NCBI GenBank assembly: GCA_013140635.1
Contig: JABFSM010000138.1
Location: forward strand, 1-34,434
Reading direction: 5' to 3'
Source: Gemmatimonadales bacterium
Lineage (GTDB): Bacteria; Gemmatimonadota; Gemmatimonadetes; Gemmatimonadales; GWC2-71-9
DNA: 34,434 bases
Positions 22,820-28,848 of the stretch are shown here, piece by piece. The notes beneath the pieces were generated by a model. It was not told where the DNA came from. It saw only the letters and a list, made by a program, of their open reading frames with translations, and did no database searches. Made by a program: the position numbers and the translations under genes. The stretch's first letter is position 1. Each line of letters opens with the position of its first letter.

Positions 22820-24124
22820 CTAGCGACCGGCGGGGACCGCGCCCCATGCGGGCCGTTTGAGCGGGAGCGGCTCGGACGGCTTGCTTCCCCCGAGGACCAC
22901 CAAGAAGTCGAAGCCGAAGATCGCTTGCTGCGCGCCGGCGGCGACCGTTCCCAGCCGTCCTTGCGTAAGCGGCGGCCGGAGCCGCCGGAGATCGAACAAG
23001 GTCCAGGCCGAAGAGTCCGCCAGCGCATAGAAAGGACGGAGCCAGGCCACGTTATTGTAGGCCCCCGGCACCGGGGCATACGAGAAGGTGTTGATGTCAA
23101 AGAGCGCGTCCTGCGATCCGTTGCCCCCGACCAGCATGATGCCGACCGACGTCCGGCCGAGCTCCGCCGCAAGCTCCGGAACCAGCGACCCGACGTCGAA
23201 GGTGTTTACCAGGCTCCGCCCGCGGTAGGAGTGACTGGCGCCGAGCTTGATCATGGCGCGGGGCGCGGGGCCGCTCCGGCTGGCCGCCCGATAGTGGACG
23301 AGGAAGTTCTCCCGCAGATTCTCCGACCGAGCCCGATTCGATTCGTACCCCTGCCCATCATTCCAGAGCCGGTTGATCCGGAGCGTCTGTTCGAGAACGG
23401 CGAGCAGTCGGTCGGCCTCCGATCCCTTGGCCGGCCGAAGGTCGCGCCGGACCGCCGCCACGAGCGAATCGGCGCCGGCAAAGGCGAAGACCCGCGACGG
23501 ATTCTTCGCGGCGAGGGCGGCGGTGTACATCGATTCCGCCACCACCTTGAGCCGGTTGGTCGAGGGACGGGATGCCGGGGTGGCCAGCGCGGCGAGCCGA
23601 TGGAAGAGCTGGCCTTCGGGATTCACATCGTAGTCGATTCCCCAGAGCACGCCGGGCGCCCCGCGCCGCGCCCCCACCGCCTTGCTGAGAAGCTCCGCCT
23701 CTTCGCGGAGCATGTAGAATGGAGCGCCGGGAAAGCGCTCCTCTCCGAAACGCTGTATCTCCGCGACCGGATTCGCGGCGGCGGCGCGGCGATTCAACTC
23801 GACGGCTGTCGGAGGGCTCACCTCGATCGCAAGATGCTTGTATCCGCTCGCAACGAGCCGACAAAAGAGCGCGCCGCTGAAACGGGGCACGTCGCTCACA
23901 CCGTGGGCTTCACCGATGATGGTGAACTGGGCCTGGCCCGCCAACTCCGCCAGTAACTCGCCACCCGCGCCCGAAAGGCCGCAGGTGGTGGCTCCGATCG
24001 GCATCCGTATACCCTGAATGGCCGCACGGAGGAGAGAATCGGATGGGGTGACTTGTTGGGCGCCGGCGGGCATGGCCAGACCGAGGGACAGTGCGGCAAT
24101 GAGGCCAGAGGAGCGTCGCAGCAT
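22820..24124 (-). CDS. Exported erythromycin-esterase (EreA/ChaN)-like protein
   Basis: 434 residues with a signal peptide (1-22, AALSLGLAMPAGAQ). The opening of the mature domain reads FTIIGEAHGVSDVPRF (67-82) with GEAHG (71-75), followed by HLAIEVSP with Glu101; these are the His/Glu motifs of the EreA-like superfamily, which includes macrolide esterases and heme-uptake-like ChaN proteins. The middle shows GIDYDVNP and the C-terminal region IKLGASHSYRGRSLVNTFDV, again with a conserved His. Whether it hydrolyses macrolides is unknown; most family members with this degree of similarity are uncharacterised. It heads a three-gene operon with the sensor kinase and response regulator, so its product may be sensed or regulated by that pair. 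Confidence 0.75.
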   Translation of the reverse strand: MLRRSSGLIAALSLGLAMPAGAQQVTPSDSLLRAAIQGIRMPIGATTCGLSGAGGELLAELAGQAQFTIIGEAHGVSDVPRFSGALFCRLVASGYKHLAIEVSPPTAVELNRRAAAANPVAEIQRFGEERFPGAPFYMLREEAELLSKAVGARRGAPGVLWGIDYDVNPEGQLFHRLAALATPASRPSTNRLKVVAESMYTAALAAKNPSRVFAFAGADSLVAAVRRDLRPAKGSEADRLLAVLEQTLRINRLWNDGQGYESNRARSENLRENFLVHYRAASRSGPAPRAMIKLGASHSYRGRSLVNTFDVGSLVPELAAELGRTSVGIMLVGGNGSQDALFDINTFSYAPVPGAYNNVAWLRPFYALADSSAWTLFDLRRLRPPLTQGRLGTVAAGAQQAIFGFDFLVVLGGSKPSEPLPLKRPAWGAVPAGR

Positions 24125-24254
24125 GCGAGGTCCGGTCGCGAAAGTGAAAAGGGACCGGAAAGGTCGATGGCGGCCGAAGTGCCGGCAACCGAATCGGGCT
24201 GAACGGCTCTATCAGCGGCTCAACGGTTGTACCGAGGGCCGAACGCAGGCCGTC

Positions 24255-24671
24255 TCAGACGCCGATTGTCTCCAACCCCACCGATCGCGCCGCTGTGGCG
24301 AGCGCCTTGTCATGGGTAGCCATCGCGAGGGAGGCGGCCCGGGCATCGCGCCAGGCAAGCGCCGTGGACAGGTGAATGGCGTCGAGCGTACCGAGTGGTG
24401 TGGGAAAAGGTTCCGCCGCACGGCGCAGGACGGGGCGGCCCACATCCACTACTTCCACCGCTTCGAGCAGCCGGTAGACTGCTGTCCGTCGCTCGGCCAG
24501 CTCCTCCCCGGTGAACGCCCCGAGCCGCATCAGGCGGTCGAGCGCCCGAAGGCACTCGACCTCGGTGAGCGCACTCGCGACCGCCGTGTCGATCCGGCGC
24601 CATTCAGCGAGCGGTTTCGGCTCGCCGAGCACGAGCCGCAACACGACCGACGCATCGAGGTATGCGATCAT
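24255..24671 (-). CDS. PIN-domain ribonuclease toxin (VapC-like)
   Basis: 138 residues from ATG 24671, in a 4-nt ATGA overlap with the antitoxin gene; longer in-frame extension upstream lies inside that gene and is not coding. The acidic residues of the PIN active site are in place: Asp6 (YLDASVV), Glu39 (TEVECLRAL), Asp97 (LGTLDAIHLS) and Asp121 (ATHDKAL). PIN toxins are Mg-dependent endoribonucleases that cut tRNA or rRNA and are neutralised by the protein encoded with them. The gene order antitoxin then toxin is standard. Target RNA unknown. Confidence 0.9.
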   Translation of the reverse strand: MIAYLDASVVLRLVLGEPKPLAEWRRIDTAVASALTEVECLRALDRLMRLGAFTGEELAERRTAVYRLLEAVEVVDVGRPVLRRAAEPFPTPLGTLDAIHLSTALAWRDARAASLAMATHDKALATAARSVGLETIGV

Positions 24672-24943
24672 CGCGACGGCTGGCGCTCCTCCAGCAACGC
24701 GGCGAGGCTGTCGATCCGGCGCCCGAGCGGAGCCGGCAGCGCGACATCGCGCAGGCGGCGGATCGGCTTGCGGATGACCAGCGTCTCGGCCTCGGCGTCG
24801 TAGGGCACCAGCCGCGCGATCGGCGTGTCGCGGTCGCACACCGTCACCGGGTGCCCTTGCCGAGCCGCTCGCAGGTACTCGCTCAGCCGCGCCTTCAATT
24901 CGGCCACCTTCACCGTTTTGTCGGGGCGTTTCTTCATGGTCAT
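24668..24943 (-). CDS. Phd/YefM-type antitoxin
   Basis: 91 residues if started at ATG 24943; GTG 24964 and ATG 24937 are in-frame alternatives and no Shine-Dalgarno decides. The core KTVKVAELKARLSEYLRAA matches the Phd/YefM 'prevent-host-death' DNA-binding domain, followed by VCDRDTPIARLVPY and a C-terminal tail likely to fold on the toxin. It should neutralise the PIN toxin encoded in the overlapping gene and repress the operon together with it. Direct repeats around the start are candidate operators. Confidence 0.85.
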   Translation of the reverse strand: MTMKKRPDKTVKVAELKARLSEYLRAARQGHPVTVCDRDTPIARLVPYDAEAETLVIRKPIRRLRDVALPAPLGRRIDSLAALLEERQPSR

Positions 24944-24963
24944 AACATAGTCATATATGGTCA
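24936..24963 (-). promoter_or_regulatory. Direct repeats at the antitoxin start, candidate operator
   Basis: ATGGTCA occurs at 24936-24942 and 24957-24963, 21 nt apart (two helical turns), in an AT-rich patch that spans the possible antitoxin starts. Autoregulation through such repeats is usual for Phd/YefM operons. Confidence 0.4.
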
Positions 24964-25038
24964 CAGCGGCAAACCGTCGCCATACCGAGTGGGCCTGGGC
25001 GGACCCCGGGCAGCCTCCCGGCGAGAGAACGCAGCACC

Positions 25039-25044
25039 TATGTT
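25039..25044 (+). promoter_or_regulatory. Putative -10 box before nadC
   Basis: TATGTT ends 8 nt before ATG 25053 and there is no ribosome-binding site, fitting a leaderless or nearly leaderless transcript. No -35 box is evident. Confidence 0.3.
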
Positions 25045-25052
25045 TCGCCGAG

Positions 25053-25913
25053 ATGCATCAACTCGAACAGCTCCCCGACCTCGCCGCCGACGCGCGGCGC
25101 GTCGCGCAGACGGCGCTCCTGGAGGACGGCGATCGCGACCTCACGACTCAGGTCACCTTCGCGAGCGCCGGCACCGCCGTCGCCACGGGGGTGCTCGAGT
25201 GCCGCGAGCGCGTCGTGGTGGCGGGGGTTCGATACGCCGACGCGGTGGCCGGCCTGGCGCAGGCCACGATTACCTGGAAGGTCGAGGAGGGCCAGGCGGT
25301 GGATCGGGGGCCGCTCGGCGAGATCCGCGGGAGCCTGGCCGCGGTACTGCGGGCGGAGCGCCCGCTTCTCAACCTGCTCCAGCGCGCGACGGGCATCGCC
25401 ACCTTGACGCGCCGTTATGTCGACGCGCTTGCGGGCACCTTGTGCCGCGTCCTCCACACCCGCAAGACCACCCCCGGACTCCGGCTCTTCGACGTGGCTG
25501 CCGTCGTGGCAGGCGGCGGGTCGGTGCACCGGCTCGACTTGGCTCACACCGTGATGGTCAAAGACAATCACTGGGCGGCGCTCCAGGCGACGGGACGATC
25601 GCTCGCAGAGGCCCTCGACGATGCCCGGGCGCTCGGCGTGGTTTCCTGCCAGGTCGAGGTGGAATCGGAGGCGGCGCTCCGGGAGGCCTGTGCCGCCGGA
25701 GCCAACCGACTGCTCATCGACAATCAGAACCCGAGCACCGTGCAGGCGTGGGGAACGCTCGCCCGATCGCTCCGGCCCGGCATCACGATCGAGGCGACCG
25801 GTGGCGTGACGCTGGAGAACGCCCGGCTCTTCGCCGAGGCAGGCGCCGATTTCGTCTCCGTGGGGGAGCTGACGCATAGTGTGCGGGCGGCGAATATTGC
25901 GTTGGAGCTATGA
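25053..25913 (+). CDS. nadC: Nicotinate-nucleotide pyrophosphorylase (quinolinate phosphoribosyltransferase)
   Basis: 286 residues from ATG 25053, the normal length. It catalyses quinolinate plus PRPP to nicotinate mononucleotide, CO2 and pyrophosphate in de novo NAD synthesis. Family hallmarks: LLNLLQRATGIATLTRRYVD (105-124), HTRKTTPGLR (135-144), GGGSVHRLDLAHTVMVKDNH (154-173), VEVESEAALREA, LLIDNQ and IEATGGVTLENARLFAEAGA. Basic and acidic residues that bind quinolinate and PRPP are present in these motifs. No nadA or nadB lies in the window. A TATGTT 8 nt before the start suggests a near-leaderless transcript. The stop codon is followed at once by a 13-copy heptamer repeat. Confidence 0.95.
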   Translation: MHQLEQLPDLAADARRVAQTALLEDGDRDLTTQVTFASAGTAVATGVLECRERVVVAGVRYADAVAGLAQATITWKVEEGQAVDRGPLGEIRGSLAAVLRAERPLLNLLQRATGIATLTRRYVDALAGTLCRVLHTRKTTPGLRLFDVAAVVAGGGSVHRLDLAHTVMVKDNHWAALQATGRSLAEALDDARALGVVSCQVEVESEAALREACAAGANRLLIDNQNPSTVQAWGTLARSLRPGITIEATGGVTLENARLFAEAGADFVSVGELTHSVRAANIALEL

Positions 25914-26004
25914 GCTATTCGCTATTCGCTATTCGCTATTCGCTATTCGCTATTCGCTATTCGCTATTCGCTATTCGCTATTCGCTATTCGCTATTCGCT
26001 ATTC
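25914..26004. repeat. Thirteen perfect tandem copies of GCTATTC
   Basis: 91 nt of exact 7-nt periodicity beginning at the base after the nadC stop codon and ending 42 nt before the next gene. The same heptamer, in three copies, is at 11402-11422. Heptamer tandem repeats of this sort (STRR type) are known in cyanobacteria; their role is unclear. Confidence 0.97.
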
Positions 26005-26034
26005 GCCAAGCTAACGACCGCAGCCAATAGCCGA

Positions 26035-26040
26035 TAGCTT
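26035..26040 (+). promoter_or_regulatory. Putative -10 box of a leaderless gene
   Basis: TAGCTT stands exactly 6 nt before ATG 26047, as at 3036-3048. It is also one arm of an AAGCTA (26008-26013) / TAGCTT inverted repeat. Confidence 0.4.
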
Positions 26041-26046
26041 ACATCA

Positions 26047-26634
26047 ATGTCGACCCTCTGGAACTCAGCCAACCCCCGTGCCTGGCGGGATTCCCTCGCC
26101 ACCTACGACGCCGTCATCGCCCGCCAGGGCGTGGCCAAGCTGCCCGATCGCGACCGCTGGTACCGCGAGGAATTGCCCGCGCTGATCCGGAACCGGAAGC
26201 CGGCCCACGTGACCCTGCCCGACCTGGTGAAGTTGACCGAGTGGAAGATGAGCCGCGGCACCTGGCGCGCGCCGAACTTGCTGCTGGTGGAGCGGAACCC
26301 CGCCGCCACGGTCAAGGCCGCGAGCGCCGCCGCGCTCGCACTGATCCCCGATCCCAAGGCGCCGATCGGCAAGCTCACGGAACTGGCCGGTGTCGGCCCC
26401 GCCACCGCATCCGCGGTCCTGGCCGCTGCGGCTCCCGAACTCTACCCCTTCTTCGACGAATTGGTGGCGGCGCAGATCCCGAACCTTGGAAAGGTCGCCT
26501 TTACGCTCGGTTACTATGTCCGTTATGCGGACGCCCTGCGAGCCCGCGCCGCGGCGCTCGGGACGGATTGGACGCCTGTGTCGATCGAACGGGCCCTGTG
26601 GGCCAACGCCGGCGGAAAGGCGGGAGGGCGCTAG
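26047..26634 (+). CDS. Helix-hairpin-helix, DNA-glycosylase-like protein of unknown function
   Basis: 195 residues. A single helix-hairpin-helix is visible at about 109-128 (KLTELAGVGPATASAVLAAA), followed by PELYPFFDELVAAQI, where Asp137 sits roughly where HhH-GPD glycosylases have their catalytic Asp, though the spacing and surroundings differ. The N-terminal half is helical with WKMSRGTWRAPNLLL (66-80). There is no iron-sulfur Cys cluster and no typical catalytic Lys. The protein may bind DNA or be a divergent glycosylase; I cannot name the family. It follows the heptamer repeat and converges on the penicillin-binding protein gene, 9 nt away, with both stops inside one small palindrome. 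Confidence 0.65.
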   Translation: MSTLWNSANPRAWRDSLATYDAVIARQGVAKLPDRDRWYREELPALIRNRKPAHVTLPDLVKLTEWKMSRGTWRAPNLLLVERNPAATVKAASAAALALIPDPKAPIGKLTELAGVGPATASAVLAAAAPELYPFFDELVAAQIPNLGKVAFTLGYYVRYADALRARAAALGTDWTPVSIERALWANAGGKAGGR

Positions 26635-26646
26635 CCGCTCCGGCTA
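26632..26646. terminator. Palindrome containing both convergent stop codons
   Basis: TAGCCG-CTC-CGGCTA: a perfect 6-bp stem whose outer TAG on each strand is the stop codon of the gene reading into it. It may act as a weak bidirectional terminator; there is no U-tract. Confidence 0.3.
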
Positions 26647-28773
26647 CCGAAGGCCGCGCCGCCTCTCGCGCCGTTCGGCCATCAGCTCCTCCAGCAGCCG
26701 GGCCGCCTCTTTCCGCAGCACGCGTCCCCAGTCACGCGGCACCTCGAACCGTGGGAAGTCGAACGAGCCGCAACTCTCCGCTTCCGGTTCGGTCCCTTCC
26801 AGAAAGAACTCCCGCGACCCGCACTCCGAGCCCCAGTCGCCATGGGCCACAACGGCGTACCCCTCGCTGATGCCGGCGGGAACATCGAAACTTCCCCAAT
26901 CCGCTCCGGTGGCGGCCTCGTCGAGGAACCGAGAAACGATCGGAAGCGCCGCGCCGGCGCCGGTCAACCGAAGGCTCCGCCCGTCGTCGAATCCAACCCA
27001 TACGCCAACGACCAGCGACGGCGAATAGGCCACGAACCAGGCATCGCGCCAATCGTTCGAGGTGCCGGTCTTCCCCGCGAGGGTGCCGAAGTGCCCCTCC
27101 TGATTGAGCGCGCGTCCGGTGCCTCGGGTGACGACCCCTTCGAGTGTCGAGGTCACCAGAAACGCCACGGCGGGATCGATGACCCGCGCCGGATCGGGAA
27201 CGGCGACGGCATCGGGTGCGGAACCATAACGTGCCTGGCCTACCACCGCGCGCGGCGCCGCCAGCCCGCCGCCGCCTGCCAGCACCCCGTAGGCCCGGAC
27301 CAGTTCCATCAGCGTGACCTCCGAGCTGCCGAGCGCCAGGCTCGGCACCGGCACGAGCGGGCTCACGATGCCAAGGCGCCTGGCGGTGGCGGCGATTCGC
27401 TCCGGCCCGATGGCCAGCCCGATCCGCGCGAACGGCACGTTGAGCGATTGCTCCATCGCTTCGCGGACCGTCACCCGGCCGCGGAACTGACGGTCGTAAT
27501 TCTCCGGCTCCCAAGGTCCCGCTCCGGTTCGGACCCGAAGCGGCTCGTCGTCGACGACGGAGGCGAGGGTGAAGGCCGGCGCCCCTCCGTCCCGGCGTTC
27601 CAGCGCGGCGAGCGCCACCATCGGCTTGAAGGCGCTGCCCGGCTGCCGTTTCGCATCGGTCGCGCGGTTGAACTGAGATGCGCCATAGTCCCGCCCGCCG
27701 ACCATCGCGAGTACCTCACCCGTCCGCGGATCGATGGCCACGAGGGCCGCCTCGGCGCCCGGCATAGGCAGCCGGTCGAGGCCGGCACGAATGGCCCGCT
27801 CCGCCGCGCGCTGCAGTGTGGCGTCGAGGGTGGTGTAGACGGCCATACCGCGCCCGGGCAGCCGAACGGATTGGGAGGCGAGAATGAAGTCGCGGAAGTA
27901 GCGCCCGTCCACCGAGCGCGCCGGGTTGGTCCGGGAGGGCATTCCGGCACGCGCCGCCCGCGCCGCCACCGCCTGAGTGATCCGGCCCTGCCCCGCCATC
28001 ACCTGCAATACCAAGTCCCGCCGGCGGCGGGCCGCCTCCGGGTTGCGCTGAGGCGCATAACGATTCGGCGCGCTGATCATCCCGACCAGCAGGGCCGCCT
28101 CGGCGAGCGAGACCCGCCGAGCGTCCTTGCCGAAGTAGTAACGCGCCGCCGCGCCGACCCCGTGAATGGCCCGCTCCCCGTCCTGGCCAAGGTAGATCTC
28201 GTTGAGGTAGGCCTCGAGAATCGCCGGCTTGTCGTGCCGGAGCTCGAGCACGACCGCCATCGCCGCCTCACGGAGCTTTCGTAGCGGTGTACGGCTGGCC
28301 GAAAGGTAGAGGTTCTTGGCGAGCTGCTGAGTGATGGTGCTTCCCCCCTGCGCGATCCCCAAGGCCTTGATGTTCGCGACCATCGCCCCGCCGATCCGGC
28401 GGAAGTCGAGACCATGGTGCCGGTAGAAGCGTTGATCCTCCACGGCGAGCGCCGCCTCCACCAGATGGTCGGGAAGAGCCGAAAGCTCCACCGGCACTCG
28501 GCGCTCCATCGGGCCGCCACCGAGCGTGCCGAGAGCCACCGGCGAGTTCCGCTCCCGGCCTTCTCCCCACCCGATTGGCCGAGTGTAGAGGGCGGTGGGC
28601 ATTCGATCCTGCGGGGTACCGAGTTTGGCGCGAATGAGCGCTTCGGCACCGATGATGACGAATCCGAGCGAAAAAGCGGCGAGGGTGACGCGGACAACCT
28701 GCCGAACGGATACTCGAGCGCGGAGCGCTTGAAGCGCCACGCGGGAACGGAGTGCGATCGCCTGCAAATCCAC
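26644..28773 (-). CDS. Class A penicillin-binding protein (GT51 glycosyltransferase plus transpeptidase, PBP1A-like)
   Basis: 709 residues from GTG 28773, preferred because GGAGGG lies 5 nt before it; the frame is open 17 codons further. A single N-terminal membrane anchor (about 25-45) is followed by the GT51 domain with catalytic Glu112 in VEDQRFYRHHG, GGSTITQQLAKNLYL and EAYLNEIYLGQ. The transpeptidase domain has the three acyl-serine motifs: SAFK (Ser380, Lys383), SLN (443-445) and KTGT (568-571). It polymerises and cross-links peptidoglycan in the periplasm and is the expected beta-lactam target. Near the end, two Cys lie in SECGS and ESCGS. It is downstream of orphan permease 2 on the same strand, with 75 nt between. 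Confidence 0.95.
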   Translation of the reverse strand: MDLQAIALRSRVALQALRARVSVRQVVRVTLAAFSLGFVIIGAEALIRAKLGTPQDRMPTALYTRPIGWGEGRERNSPVALGTLGGGPMERRVPVELSALPDHLVEAALAVEDQRFYRHHGLDFRRIGGAMVANIKALGIAQGGSTITQQLAKNLYLSASRTPLRKLREAAMAVVLELRHDKPAILEAYLNEIYLGQDGERAIHGVGAAARYYFGKDARRVSLAEAALLVGMISAPNRYAPQRNPEAARRRRDLVLQVMAGQGRITQAVAARAARAGMPSRTNPARSVDGRYFRDFILASQSVRLPGRGMAVYTTLDATLQRAAERAIRAGLDRLPMPGAEAALVAIDPRTGEVLAMVGGRDYGASQFNRATDAKRQPGSAFKPMVALAALERRDGGAPAFTLASVVDDEPLRVRTGAGPWEPENYDRQFRGRVTVREAMEQSLNVPFARIGLAIGPERIAATARRLGIVSPLVPVPSLALGSSEVTLMELVRAYGVLAGGGGLAAPRAVVGQARYGSAPDAVAVPDPARVIDPAVAFLVTSTLEGVVTRGTGRALNQEGHFGTLAGKTGTSNDWRDAWFVAYSPSLVVGVWVGFDDGRSLRLTGAGAALPIVSRFLDEAATGADWGSFDVPAGISEGYAVVAHGDWGSECGSREFFLEGTEPEAESCGSFDFPRFEVPRDWGRVLRKEAARLLEELMAERRERRRGLR

Positions 28774-28823
28774 TGGGCCCTCCGATGAACGTCTACTTCT
28801 TCTTGAGACGCTCGAAGGGCCCA
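28774..28823 (-). promoter_or_regulatory. 8-bp inverted repeat covering the PBP ribosome site
   Basis: TGGGCCCT (28774-28781) and AGGGCCCA (28816-28823) are perfect complements around 34 nt. On the minus strand the proximal arm includes part of the GGAGGG site, so pairing could hide it. It lies between the permease stop and the PBP start. Confidence 0.3.
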
Positions 28824-28848
28824 AATGGTTTCATGTTGGAACAGGTGG

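Noticed and set aside
25914-26004. CRISPR array
   Set aside because: The 7-nt unit repeats without spacers, so it is a microsatellite, not repeat-spacer DNA.
26842-28284. 480-residue plus-strand frame antisense to the penicillin-binding protein
   Set aside because: Typical long antisense frame in GC-rich DNA; all motifs are on the other strand.
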